Origin: Dysgonamonadaceae bacterium
GTDB lineage: Bacteria > Bacteroidota > Bacteroidia > Bacteroidales > Azobacteroidaceae
DNA length: 64,000 bases
NCBI GenBank assembly: GCA_031253625.1
Contig: JAIRVZ010000132.1
Coordinates: 1-64,000, forward strand
Reading direction: 5' to 3'
A model generated the notes under the pieces. That model did no database searches. It was not told the DNA's origin and saw only the letters and a list, made by a program, of their open reading frames with translations. The translations under genes and the position numbers were made by a program. Positions 40,613 to 50,016 of this stretch are shown here, one piece after another (within the stretch, counting starts at the first letter, position 1; each line of letters begins with the position of its first letter).

Positions 40613-43600
40613 ATGAAAACTATTCAAAAAACAAAGTCTTTAGCTTTAATGGTCTTAATGACACTAATGATGATGTCGGCACCTCTGCAAGCACAGGTGA
40701 AAATCGGCCAAGATTCCGTACCTAAAAAAGGTACAGTGCTGGAATTAAACAGCAGTTCAGAAGGTTATATCGGCGGTTTGCGTCTGCCCAATGTATGGAT
40801 AACAGATATAAATGTTATTCCGGCAGCATTTAGCGAAAATGATTTAGACACTGTAGAAAAAGACTCCTTGGCCGGAGCAATCATTTACAACACAAACGAC
40901 AAATTGAAAAATGATAAAGGCGAAGAAACCGGAATCGGCGTTTATTACTGGACAGGTTCAAAATGGATAAAAGAAACTTCCGGTGCAATCGAACCTTGGT
41001 ATAAGGTAGGTACCTCCGGCCCCTCAACCCAAAATACCGACGATTCTTATTTGATGGCAAAAGTGGCTATCGGAGCAAAGACTCCCGCCAATCTCATCTA
41101 TGGAGATGCTCAATTAACCGTGGCAGGAGATGCCTCTATCAATGGCATCACTGCCGGAAGAGGAAAAGGAAATAAAGATAATTTTGTTTTCGGACGATAC
41201 GCACTTTACAATAATACAACCGGCACACAGAATGTGGCCATAGGAGAATATTCACTTCAGTATAATACTACCGGTGAAGAGAATGTGGCCATAGGACATA
41301 ATTCTCTTATGATGAATACTACGGGAAGTATAAACACAGCGATAGGATTTCAATCACTTTATGAGAATAAAACCGGCAGCGGTAATGTCGCAATAGGGAA
41401 TAGAGCCAGTCAATACGGTTCTTCAGGAAATAATAATATAGCTATAGGCGAGCAAACCCTCGTAATGAATAGCGGTGGTAGCCGTGGCGATAACAATATA
41501 GCAATGGGTTATAAAGCGATAGGTTACAATTACCTTTCAGGAAGTGGCAACATAGGAATAGGCTTTGAAGCATTATACCAAGGTGGTTATAGCAATGTAG
41601 GGATAGGTTTTCAAGCTCTTAAAACAAGCTTAAGTAATACCTCCTCCGGTAATGTCGCAATAGGTTTTCAAACGATGGGTTCAGGTAATCCGGAAGGATA
41701 CAATACTGCAATAGGTTATCAAGCCTTATATGGCGGAGGAGGAACAGGTAATACAGCCATTGGCAATGGTGCATTATGGACAGCTTATTCAACTGCAACT
41801 TACAATACAGCTATTGGTTATAACGCAGGAAGAGGAATTACAAACGGAAGTAATAATATCGCGATAGGAACCAACTCACAGGTACGTGATAATTATGGCG
41901 GCCACCAACTTGCTATCGGTCAGTTTATCTATGGACAAAATGGCGATGGCATTGCCACAGCCAAAGTAGGTATAGGAACAAACAATCCCACTACCAAACT
42001 ACATCTTCAAGCAGGAGCTCCATATGAAGGTTTCAGACTTGTAGACGGAAACCAAGGAGAAGGCAAAGTGTTAACATCCGATAACGAAGGTAATGCAACA
42101 TGGGAAGACCCACAAACTGGTGGTGGCACTGCAATCGAACCATGGTATCAAATAGCAAATCCCGGCAGCCAATCAATCGAAAATACCGACGATTCTTATT
42201 TGATGGCTAAAGTTGCTATCGGAACCAATAAATCACAAAAACTCTATGATTATATGGGTTCCAGTGGTGGTGGCGTGCCAAATGAAGATTTTTATAAAGA
42301 TATGATAGCCCAGCTAACCGTTGTAGGTGGAGATATATCTGTCAATGAAATTACAGTCGGAACAGGAAGAGGCCGTCATAATTCAAATACAATTGTAGGT
42401 TATCAAGCCCTTAGGAATAATTTTCCAGTGACATGGGAAGACTCAGATCCCTCTATGTGGTTTGGTGCTAATAATACAGCAATAGGAAGTATGGCTCTCA
42501 ACAAGAATGAAAAAGGAAATTGCAATGTCGCTGTTGGTTCTGATGCAATTTCTAATAACAGTGAAGGAAAATTTAATACATCTGTGGGGGTCATGTCCGG
42601 ACAAACAATGGAGAGTGGATCAAAAAATACAATATTAGGCTATAAAGCCGGAGATAAATTAAAAGTTGGGGACAATAATATAATTATAGGTGCTAATGCT
42701 AATGTGGATCCTAATGAGCCTGATGTAGAAAACGAAGGCGATTGGCTCCCTGTAAACAATCAGCTTGTTATCGGAAAATTCATTTTCGGTGTAGACGGCA
42801 ATAGTCAAACCAATGCAAAAGTAGGTATCGGAACAAACAACCCGCAAACAAAATTAGATATTTTGGCAGGCGATTCGTATACAGGATTCAAACTCATGGA
42901 TAGCAGCGTAGCCGCAGCACAAGACGGCTGGGTATTAACCACCGACGGCACAGGTGCTGCTACATGGAGAGAATCGCAAGGCGGTCGTACAACAGTAGTA
43001 AACGAAGATGTACCGATAAAGGTAGCAAAGAGTACATCGGAAACCACAGACACATATACCGTAGGTATTTCCGCTGGAGAAAATGTAGGAGATGTATTGA
43101 CAACTACAATCATAGAAGGAAATAAAACAACCGTATGGCAGGCTCCTGCTGCAACAGGGCCTTGGTATAGAGCTGATGTTAATGACGATGGTCACATTGA
43201 TCCCACTGATTTTTCTGAAATTCGAAGTGGAATTGGGTACCCTGCAACCGACAATACAAAAGCTGCTTATTTGTCGGCAAAAGTTATTATCGGAGAAAAT
43301 ATTAAAGAAATATACGAATGTACAGAAGATGAAGAAGAAGGTAATTGTTATAAATTTGCTCGTGGTGCTGCGTGTGAATTATTGATTGACTATGCCGATA
43401 TACAAAACCCTGAAAGCTTTACTCAACTTTATGTTGGTGGTGATGCCAAGATTGCCGGTCATACTTTTGGCAGGGGTGGAGGATACATTAAGAATAATTT
43501 AGCTATAGGTTACGAAACTCTTTTTCGTAATATTTCCGGAAAAAATAACACCGCCATTGGATATGGAGCACTTAGTAGAAACACTGGTGATAGTAATACA

Positions 43601-44248
43601 GCATTGGGTTCTAGTGCCGGAAATGCTTTAACGGATGGCTCCTACAATACAACATTAGGTAGTGGTGCAGGTGATAACATAACAACCGGCTCCTATAATA
43701 TAGCTATAGGATACCAATCTCGTGTAGGTAATCCAACTGACGACGGTCAAATTAATATAGGCAATTTGATATATGCAACGGGTGCAACCGGCACCTATAC
43801 TCAAGGTCTTGGAAGTGTCGGTATAGGAATCCTTGCTCCTGAAGCAAAATTACATGTAGCCGGAAGTTTCAAAGTAGATGGAGATGCCCATTGTGCAGCC
43901 GGAATTTGGGCTTCTTCCGATGAACGTTGGAAAAAAGATATTGTAACGATTTCCGACCCTATATCTATCATTGAGCAACTACGAGGAACAAGTTACAAAT
44001 TCAGAACAGACGAATTCCCAAACAAAGGTTTCAACGAAGGCACGCAATTAGGCGTTATCGCACAAGAAGTTGAAAAAGTCTTACCTGAATTGGTAAAAGA
44101 AGATTCTGAAGGGTTCAAATCAGTCAACTACGATGGTTTAATTCCGGTATTGATTGAAGGTTTGAAAGCGCAACAAACACAAATCGAATTATTGCTAAAA
44201 ATCAACGAACAATTAGAGGCTCGCTTGACAGCCCTCGAAACAAAATAA
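40613..44248 (+). CDS. Long fibre/adhesin-like protein with C-terminal S74 self-cleaving chaperone
   Basis: A 1211-aa secreted protein (signal peptide about 1-27, ending LQAQ). Most of it is made of short YadA/Hia-head-like repeats of the form N-AIG-L, e.g. NVAIGEYSLQYNTTG, expected to build a trimeric beta-roll. Three larger modules begin with PWY (EPWYKVGTS, EPWYQIANP, GPWYRADVN). The third carries an EF-hand-like calcium loop DVNDDGHIDPTDF (855-867). The C terminus (from about 1098) is an intramolecular chaperone of the endosialidase (peptidase S74) type with SSDERWKKDI; cleavage at the Ser-Asp step (Asp1103) releases it after trimer folding. A final coiled coil ends the protein. ATG 40607 is an equally possible start. 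Role: surface fibre or phage-tail-like fibre; target unknown. Confidence 0.82.
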   Translation: MKTIQKTKSLALMVLMTLMMMSAPLQAQVKIGQDSVPKKGTVLELNSSSEGYIGGLRLPNVWITDINVIPAAFSENDLDTVEKDSLAGAIIYNTNDKLKNDKGEETGIGVYYWTGSKWIKETSGAIEPWYKVGTSGPSTQNTDDSYLMAKVAIGAKTPANLIYGDAQLTVAGDASINGITAGRGKGNKDNFVFGRYALYNNTTGTQNVAIGEYSLQYNTTGEENVAIGHNSLMMNTTGSINTAIGFQSLYENKTGSGNVAIGNRASQYGSSGNNNIAIGEQTLVMNSGGSRGDNNIAMGYKAIGYNYLSGSGNIGIGFEALYQGGYSNVGIGFQALKTSLSNTSSGNVAIGFQTMGSGNPEGYNTAIGYQALYGGGGTGNTAIGNGALWTAYSTATYNTAIGYNAGRGITNGSNNIAIGTNSQVRDNYGGHQLAIGQFIYGQNGDGIATAKVGIGTNNPTTKLHLQAGAPYEGFRLVDGNQGEGKVLTSDNEGNATWEDPQTGGGTAIEPWYQIANPGSQSIENTDDSYLMAKVAIGTNKSQKLYDYMGSSGGGVPNEDFYKDMIAQLTVVGGDISVNEITVGTGRGRHNSNTIVGYQALRNNFPVTWEDSDPSMWFGANNTAIGSMALNKNEKGNCNVAVGSDAISNNSEGKFNTSVGVMSGQTMESGSKNTILGYKAGDKLKVGDNNIIIGANANVDPNEPDVENEGDWLPVNNQLVIGKFIFGVDGNSQTNAKVGIGTNNPQTKLDILAGDSYTGFKLMDSSVAAAQDGWVLTTDGTGAATWRESQGGRTTVVNEDVPIKVAKSTSETTDTYTVGISAGENVGDVLTTTIIEGNKTTVWQAPAATGPWYRADVNDDGHIDPTDFSEIRSGIGYPATDNTKAAYLSAKVIIGENIKEIYECTEDEEEGNCYKFARGAACELLIDYADIQNPESFTQLYVGGDAKIAGHTFGRGGGYIKNNLAIGYETLFRNISGKNNTAIGYGALSRNTGDSNTALGSSAGNALTDGSYNTTLGSGAGDNITTGSYNIAIGYQSRVGNPTDDGQINIGNLIYATGATGTYTQGLGSVGIGILAPEAKLHVAGSFKVDGDAHCAAGIWASSDERWKKDIVTISDPISIIEQLRGTSYKFRTDEFPNKGFNEGTQLGVIAQEVEKVLPELVKEDSEGFKSVNYDGLIPVLIEGLKAQQTQIELLLKINEQLEARLTALETK

Positions 44249-44268
44249 CTCAGCAACTTGAGGATTAG

Positions 44269-44311
44269 ATTCCTCACCGCGTTCAGAATGACGATGAGTG
44301 CAGTGAGGAAT
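44269..44311. repeat. Palindromic repeat after the fibre gene
   Basis: attcctcac (44269-44277) and gtgaggaat (44303-44311) are exact reverse complements, and pairing extends inward with one mismatch. The wording gattcctcac...cagaatgac resembles dispersed palindromic repeats, like the one inside ileS. It lies 21 bases after the stop codon and could also end transcription. Confidence 0.5.
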
Positions 44312-44363
44312 TTTGTTTTGCTCTAATTAGAGAACATTATTGAGCATTATTACCTCTAAAATA

Positions 44364-44395
44364 TTTGGAGTTTTCCGGGTTGTTCGTTATTTTTG
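44364..44395 (+). promoter_or_regulatory. Promoter of the ORF6N gene
   Basis: TTTG (44364-44367), 20 bases, TATTTTTG (44388-44395), then about 29 bases to ATG 44425. It supports that start over an earlier in-frame ATG at 44365, which lies inside the promoter. Confidence 0.65.
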
Positions 44396-44424
44396 CCTCA
44401 ATTTTTAATCAAAATAAAATTTTT

Positions 44425-45054
44425 ATGAGTATAACAAAACTTTCCGAGATTCAAATTATCCCCAAAGAATTACAGCTTATTCAAAATAAAATTTATGAAA
44501 TACGCGGCTACAGAGTGATGTTAGACTTCGATTTAGCGAAGTTGTATGAAACAGAAACTAAACGCTTGAAAGAACAAGTAAGGCGTAATATTGAAAGATT
44601 TCCAGATGATTTTATGTTTCAACTCTCCAAAGATGAATGGAGTGAACTGGTCGCAAATTGCGACCAGTTACCCAAAAACCTAAAACACAACTACATTCTG
44701 CCATCTGCATTTACAAGAGAAGGAATCGCAATGCTGTCAGGTATATTGCATTCTCCGGCTGCAATTCAAGTGAATATTAACATTATGAGAGCATTTGTTG
44801 CTGTTGTCCAACTTATATTGAATCCACCTATCAACGAAACAAAAGAGTTGCAAAACGAAGTTCGAGAACTAAAACAATATATAGAAGATATATTTACAGA
44901 CTACAACGACATTAACGAAGATACCCGTATGCAATTAGAACTAATCAATGAAACGCTAGCCGAATTGCAAACAAAAAATAAAGAACTCAACAAACCAAGG
45001 AGGCCAATCGGTTACCAACACTGCCATGCAGCACAAGAGCAAAAACAGCAGTAA
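44425..45054 (+). CDS. ORF6N-domain protein
   Basis: A 209-aa protein. The N-terminal ORF6N domain (about 12-105) shows KIYEIRGYRVMLDFDLAKLY, TKRLKEQVRRNIERFPDDF and SAFTREGIAMLSGILHS. Similar domains occur in phage anti-repressors and in many chromosomal genes of Bacteroidota; they are thought to bind DNA, but a precise role is not known. The C-terminal part is a coiled coil (about 130-190), suggesting oligomerisation. A perfect 25-base palindrome lies within the coding sequence (44645-44669). The gene has its own promoter. Confidence 0.85.
   Translation: MSITKLSEIQIIPKELQLIQNKIYEIRGYRVMLDFDLAKLYETETKRLKEQVRRNIERFPDDFMFQLSKDEWSELVANCDQLPKNLKHNYILPSAFTREGIAMLSGILHSPAAIQVNINIMRAFVAVVQLILNPPINETKELQNEVRELKQYIEDIFTDYNDINEDTRMQLELINETLAELQTKNKELNKPRRPIGYQHCHAAQEQKQQ
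44645..44669. repeat. 25-base perfect palindrome inside the ORF6N gene
   Basis: aactggtcgcaa (44645-44656) and ttgcgaccagtt (44658-44669) are exact reverse complements around one base. It encodes part of the segment ELVANCDQL. It may be a protein-binding or recombination site, or a constraint of the peptide. Confidence 0.7.
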
Positions 45055-45118
45055 AGAATATTTTAAAAATAATTGGAATCTTAAAACAAACAAAAAATAA
45101 AGAAATTGCTATCTCGAC

Positions 45119-45149
45119 TTTGCAATTTTGGAAAATTGTGTTACCTTTG
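45119..45149 (+). promoter_or_regulatory. Promoter of the AAA ATPase gene
   Basis: TTTG (45119-45122), 19 bases, TACCTTTG (45142-45149). A transcript would start near 45156, after the upstream in-frame ATG at 45128, so translation most likely begins at ATG 45173. Confidence 0.7.
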
Positions 45150-45172
45150 CAGGCCACAATATAAAACTCTCT

Positions 45173-46360
45173 ATGGAGTCTTTTTTCAGAACGCATAAAT
45201 ATCTTGTCGAACATCTTTGCTGTCCAATACGCAGGCAATTGATGGATGAGATTAACTGGGATGACCAACTGATTGGAATCAAAGGTTCGAGAGGTGTCGG
45301 GAAAACCACCATTTTACTTCAATATGCAAAGGAAAATTTTCCTGCCGACACAAAGGAATGTCTCTATATCAACTTAAATAACTTCTTCTTTACGGTTAAA
45401 ACGTTGCAGGATTTCGCTAATGAATTTCGGATGAAAGGCGGGAAAGTACTGCTGATTGATCAGGTTTTTAAATATCCCGAATGGTCGAAAGAACTTCGTT
45501 ACTGTTATGACAACTATCCCGATTTGAAAATAATTTTCACGGGTTCTTCGGTTATGCGACTGAAAGAAGAAAATCCGGATTTATCAGGCAAAGTAGTATC
45601 ATATAACCTGAGAGGATTTTCGTTTCGGGAATACCTGAATTTGTTGACAAAAGAAGATTTTAGACATTACTCTTTAGACGAGATAATCAGCAATCATCAG
45701 CAAATCGCAACTGATATTTGCAAGAAAATTAAGCCTTTGGCCTATCTCGAAGGCTACGAACATCATGGTTTTTATCCGTTTTTCTTAGAAAAAAGAAATT
45801 TTTCGGAAAACCTGTTGAAAACCATCAATATGATGCTCGAAGTCGATGTTTTGTCGATTAAACAAATAGAGCAAAGTTATTTACCCAAATTACGGAAACT
45901 GCTTTATCTCTTATCTACAACAACACCGGGAACTCCCAATGTAAGCCAGTTGAGCCATGAGATTGAAACATCCCGCGCTACCGTAATGAATTACATTAAG
46001 TATTTAAATGATGCCCGTTTGATCAATATGCTATATCCGATCAACGAAGAATTTCCGAAAAAACCGGCTATGCTATATATGCAAGACACGAATTTGATGT
46101 ATGCTTTCAGACCGGTTCATGTTGATATGCAAGCTTTGCGTGAAACTTTCTTTTGTAATCAGATACACAAAGATTATAAAGTGAATGTAGGGCAAAACAA
46201 CGAAGCACAGTTTCTCATTGACAATAAATATAATTTCAGAATAGAAGATAACGACAGTCCTAACGGCAAACATTTTAAAGAAAACTATTATGCCATAGAT
46301 GGAATTGAAATCGGAGAAGGCAAACGGATTCCGCTGTGGTTGTTCGGATTTTTATATTAA
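45173..46360 (+). CDS. AAA-family ATPase of the DUF4143/archaeal-type group
   Basis: A 395-aa cytoplasmic protein. Walker A KGSRGVGKTT (Lys44), Walker B-like VLLIDQVFKYPEW (about 98-110) and sensor motif IIFTGSSVMRL (about 121-131) mark an AAA domain. A winged-helix region follows (about 255-305, with TPNVSQLSHEIETSRATVMNY split as NVSQLSHEIE and SRATVMNYIK), then a C-terminal part with a DUF4143-like core. Such ATPases are abundant in Bacteroidota and of unknown role, perhaps acting on DNA or in stress. The Asp-Gln in place of the usual Asp-Glu in Walker B suggests altered hydrolysis. The start is set by the promoter at 45119-45149. Confidence 0.82.
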   Translation: MESFFRTHKYLVEHLCCPIRRQLMDEINWDDQLIGIKGSRGVGKTTILLQYAKENFPADTKECLYINLNNFFFTVKTLQDFANEFRMKGGKVLLIDQVFKYPEWSKELRYCYDNYPDLKIIFTGSSVMRLKEENPDLSGKVVSYNLRGFSFREYLNLLTKEDFRHYSLDEIISNHQQIATDICKKIKPLAYLEGYEHHGFYPFFLEKRNFSENLLKTINMMLEVDVLSIKQIEQSYLPKLRKLLYLLSTTTPGTPNVSQLSHEIETSRATVMNYIKYLNDARLINMLYPINEEFPKKPAMLYMQDTNLMYAFRPVHVDMQALRETFFCNQIHKDYKVNVGQNNEAQFLIDNKYNFRIEDNDSPNGKHFKENYYAIDGIEIGEGKRIPLWLFGFLY

Positions 46361-46402
46361 AGACAAATAATTAATATTCAACATAATAAACAATTGAAAA
46401 TT

Positions 46403-49400
46403 ATGGCTAAGCAAAAAAAGTTTTTAACCTGTGATGGTAACCAAGCTGCTGCACATATCGCTTATATGTTCAGTGAAACAGCTTCGATTTACCCAATCAC
46501 TCCGTCATCTACGATGGCAGAGTATGTTGACGAATGGGCGGCTGCCGGAAGAAAAAATATCTTCGGCGAAAAAGTCCGCGTAGATGAAATGCAATCCGAA
46601 GCAGGTGCTGCAGGCGCTATGCACGGAGCATTACAAGCCGGAACGCTGTCTACAACATTTACCGCTTCTCAAGGATTGTTGTTGATGATTCCTAACATGT
46701 ATAAAGTGGCCGGGGAATTACTTCCGGGCGTTTATCATGTATCTGCTCGCGCATTGGCTTCTCATGCACTTTCAATCTTTGGTGATCATCAAGACGTGAT
46801 GGCGGTTCGTCAGACAGGTTGTGCCATGTTTGCCACCGGTTCTGTACAGGAAGTGATGGATTTGGCTGCTGTTGCTCACCTATCGGCAATTAAATCCCGC
46901 ATTCCTTTTGTTCATTTCTTCGACGGATTCCGTACATCTCACGAAATCCAAAAAATCGAAGCATTGGATAACGAAGACTTGGCACCACTTATGGATCAAA
47001 AAGCATTGGCAGAATTCCGTCAACGTGCATTGAATCCTGAAAATCCGGTTGCTCGCGGTATGGCTGAAAATCCTGACATTTACTTCCAAGCTCGCGAAGC
47101 TTCTAATGTATATTACAATAAAGTAGTTGATATTGTTGAAGATTATGTAAATCAATTAAGTGCATTGGTAGGACGCAAATATGGCTTGTTCGATTATTAT
47201 GGCGTACCCGATGCCGACCGCGTAATCATCGCCATGGGTTCTGTTACCGAAGCTATTCGCGAAACAATCGACTATTTAAATGCAAAAGGCGAAAAAGTAG
47301 GATTGGTTGCAGTTCACCTCTATCGTCCTTTCTCTGCAAAACATTTCTTGGCTGCAGTTCCTAAAACTGCTAAACGTATTGCCGTATTAGACCGCACGAA
47401 AGAACCCGGAGCAACCGGCGAACCGCTTTACTTGGATGTAAAAGATTGTTTCTACGGTTCGAAAGATGAGCCTGTTATCGTAGGCGGTCGTTACGGTTTG
47501 TCTTCTAAAGATACAACTCCTGCTCAAATTTGTGCAGTTTACGAAAACTTGTCATTACCCGAACCTAAAAATGCTTTTACTATCGGTATCGTTGATGATG
47601 TTACTTTCACTTCTCTTCCTCAAAAAGAAGAATTAGACCTTGAAAGCGGTATCTACGAAGCTAAATTTTATGGTTTAGGTGCTGACGGTACGGTAGGAGC
47701 TAACAAAAACTCTATCAAAATTATCGGTGATAACACAGATAAATATTGTCAGGCATATTTTGCTTACGACTCCAAAAAGTCGGGTGGTTTCACTTGTTCG
47801 CATTTGCGTTTTGGAAATCATCCTATTCGTTCAACATATTTGGTAAATACTCCTAACTTCGTAGCATGCCACGTACAAGCATATCTTCGTTTGTATGATG
47901 TAACCAAAGGTTTGAAAAAAGGCGGAACTTTCCTTTTGAATACCATTTGGAATGCCGAAGAAGTGAAGAAAAATCTTCCCGATAATGTAAAAAAATACTT
48001 GGCAGCCAACAACATCAATTTCTATATCATCAATGCTACCGGTATTGCTGAAGAAATTGGCTTGGGCAACAGAACAAATACGATTCTTCAATCTGCATTC
48101 TTCAAAATCACAGGTGTTATTCCTTACGAATTAGCGGTTGGACAAATGAAGAAATTCATCGTTAAATCGTATGGTAATAAAGGTGAAGATATCGTAAATA
48201 TGAACTATGCAGCTGTCGACCGTGGCGGTGATGTAGTGAAAATCGAAGTTCCTGCCGAGTGGGCTAACATTCAGATTGAAGCCGGAAATGCTGATGCTAA
48301 TGTTCCTGAATTTATCGCAAAAGTGGTTCGTCCGGTAAATGCACAAAAAGGAGATGATTTGCCTGTTTCCGCTTTCACAGGTCGTGAAGATGGAACTTGG
48401 AATCAAGGAACTGCGGCTTACGAAAAACGTGGCGTTGCCAGTCATGTGCCTGTATGGATTCCTGACAACTGTATTCAATGTAACCAATGTGCTTATGTTT
48501 GTCCTCACGCTGCTATCCGTCCGTTTGTGTTGGATGCTGCCGAACAAGCCAAAGCTCCTGCCGGTATGGCAACATTGAAAACGCAAGGAAAACAATTCGA
48601 AGGAACAACATTCCGTATACAAGTCGATGTATTAGATTGTATGGGTTGCGGTAACTGTCCTGATATTTGTCCGGGTAACAAAAACGGAAAAGCATTGCAA
48701 ATGATGCCGATCGAAACGCAATATGACAATCAAGCTAATTGGGATTTCTGCGCTAAAGAAGTAAAAACAAAACAACATTTGGTAGATGTTTCATTGAATG
48801 TGAAAAACTCACAGTTCGCTACTCCGTTGTTTGAGTTTTCCGGCGCATGTTCAGGTTGCGGTGAAACACCTTACATCAAATTGATTTCACAATTGTTCGG
48901 TGACCATCAAATGGTAGCTAATGCAACCGGCTGTACTTCAATCTATTCAGGTTCTGCACCTTCTACTCCTTATACTAAAAACGATAAAGGACGTGGCGTA
49001 GCATGGGCTAACTCATTGTTCGAAGATAATGCCGAATATGGTATGGGTATGAATATCGGAACAGAAGTAATGCGCAACCGCATAGAACGTTTGATGAAAG
49101 AAGGTTTAACCTGCGATTGTTGTTCTGCCGAAATGAAAGCTCTTTTCCAACAATGGATTGATAACCGCGGAAGCTATGAAGTTACCCGTGAAGTAACTGA
49201 TAAATTAGTTCCGATGGTTGATGCTTGTACTTGTGATATTTGCAAACAATTGGCCGAATTGAAACATTATTTCGTGAAACGTTCACAATGGATTATCGGT
49301 GGCGACGGTTGGGCTTATGATATCGGTTTCGGTGGATTAGACCACGTGATTGCTTCCGGTCAAAACGTAAATATCTTGGTAGTCGATACAGAGGTTTACT

Positions 49401-49942
49401 CCAACACAGGAGGTCAATCTTCCAAATCTACTCCGGTAGGTGCCGTGGCTAAATTTGCTGCTGCCGGAAAACGCATTCGTAAAAAAGACTTGGGTATGAT
49501 TGCAACTACTTATGGTTATGTTTATGTAGCTCAAATAGCTATGGGAGCAAACCAAGCGCAAACATTGAAAGCCATTCGTGAGGCTGAAGCTTATAACGGA
49601 CCATCTATCGTTATCGCTTATTCTCCATGTATCAATCACGGTTTGAGAGCTGGTATGGGTAAAGCCCAAGCCGAACAAAAAAATGCCGTTGATTGCGGAT
49701 ACTGGCACTTGTGGCGTTACGACCCACGTTTGGAAAACGAAGGAAAAAATCCTTTCCAATTGGATAGCAAAGAACCAGATTGGACTAAATTCCAAGATTT
49801 CATTAAAAACGAGGTTCGTTTTTCTTCTCTGATGAAACAATATCCGGAAGAAGCCAAAGAACTGTTCGCAATAACTCAACAAAATGCCGAACGCCGTTAC
49901 AATGGTTACAAGAGATTGGCAGCACAAGAATTTGGCGCATAA
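46403..49942 (+). CDS. nifJ: Pyruvate:ferredoxin (flavodoxin) oxidoreductase
   Basis: An 1179-aa homodimeric enzyme turning pyruvate and CoA into acetyl-CoA, CO2 and reduced ferredoxin, central to anaerobic metabolism. All PFOR parts are in one chain: N-terminal domain with IYPITPSSTMAEYVDEW (about 28-44), the gamma-type domain, a ferredoxin domain with CIQCNQCAYVCP (Cys690 onward) and CMGCGNCPDICPG, and a C-terminal TPP-binding domain with GDGWAYDIGFGGLDHV. Extra Cys (CSGCGE, CDCC) ligate the proximal cluster. ATG 46403 is preferred over the TTG at 46394. A strong terminator follows. Confidence 0.97.
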   Translation: MAKQKKFLTCDGNQAAAHIAYMFSETASIYPITPSSTMAEYVDEWAAAGRKNIFGEKVRVDEMQSEAGAAGAMHGALQAGTLSTTFTASQGLLLMIPNMYKVAGELLPGVYHVSARALASHALSIFGDHQDVMAVRQTGCAMFATGSVQEVMDLAAVAHLSAIKSRIPFVHFFDGFRTSHEIQKIEALDNEDLAPLMDQKALAEFRQRALNPENPVARGMAENPDIYFQAREASNVYYNKVVDIVEDYVNQLSALVGRKYGLFDYYGVPDADRVIIAMGSVTEAIRETIDYLNAKGEKVGLVAVHLYRPFSAKHFLAAVPKTAKRIAVLDRTKEPGATGEPLYLDVKDCFYGSKDEPVIVGGRYGLSSKDTTPAQICAVYENLSLPEPKNAFTIGIVDDVTFTSLPQKEELDLESGIYEAKFYGLGADGTVGANKNSIKIIGDNTDKYCQAYFAYDSKKSGGFTCSHLRFGNHPIRSTYLVNTPNFVACHVQAYLRLYDVTKGLKKGGTFLLNTIWNAEEVKKNLPDNVKKYLAANNINFYIINATGIAEEIGLGNRTNTILQSAFFKITGVIPYELAVGQMKKFIVKSYGNKGEDIVNMNYAAVDRGGDVVKIEVPAEWANIQIEAGNADANVPEFIAKVVRPVNAQKGDDLPVSAFTGREDGTWNQGTAAYEKRGVASHVPVWIPDNCIQCNQCAYVCPHAAIRPFVLDAAEQAKAPAGMATLKTQGKQFEGTTFRIQVDVLDCMGCGNCPDICPGNKNGKALQMMPIETQYDNQANWDFCAKEVKTKQHLVDVSLNVKNSQFATPLFEFSGACSGCGETPYIKLISQLFGDHQMVANATGCTSIYSGSAPSTPYTKNDKGRGVAWANSLFEDNAEYGMGMNIGTEVMRNRIERLMKEGLTCDCCSAEMKALFQQWIDNRGSYEVTREVTDKLVPMVDACTCDICKQLAELKHYFVKRSQWIIGGDGWAYDIGFGGLDHVIASGQNVNILVVDTEVYSNTGGQSSKSTPVGAVAKFAAAGKRIRKKDLGMIATTYGYVYVAQIAMGANQAQTLKAIREAEAYNGPSIVIAYSPCINHGLRAGMGKAQAEQKNAVDCGYWHLWRYDPRLENEGKNPFQLDSKEPDWTKFQDFIKNEVRFSSLMKQYPEEAKELFAITQQNAERRYNGYKRLAAQEFGA

Positions 49943-49964
49943 TCAAATAACTTAATAATCGGAA

Positions 49965-49999
49965 AAGGCGAAACTCGTTAAATGAGTTTCGCCTTTTTT
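49965..49999 (+). terminator. Rho-independent terminator after PFOR
   Basis: aaggcgaaactc (49965-49976) and gagtttcgcctt (49984-49995) form a perfect 12-bp stem with a 7-base loop and a following T tract. The opposite side also has A/T-rich flanks, so it may serve the convergent protease gene too. Confidence 0.88.
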
Positions 50000-50016
50000 C
50001 TATAGCAATGAGGAAC

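Noticed and set aside
43175-43260. Dockerin domain in the fibre protein (cellulosome link)
   Set aside because: Only one calcium-loop motif is present and it sits mid-protein inside a repeated module. Dockerins need two such loops and cohesin partners, none of which are seen.
48131-48622. Long antisense open frames inside the PFOR gene
   Set aside because: They are shadows of a highly conserved coding region and have unnatural composition.
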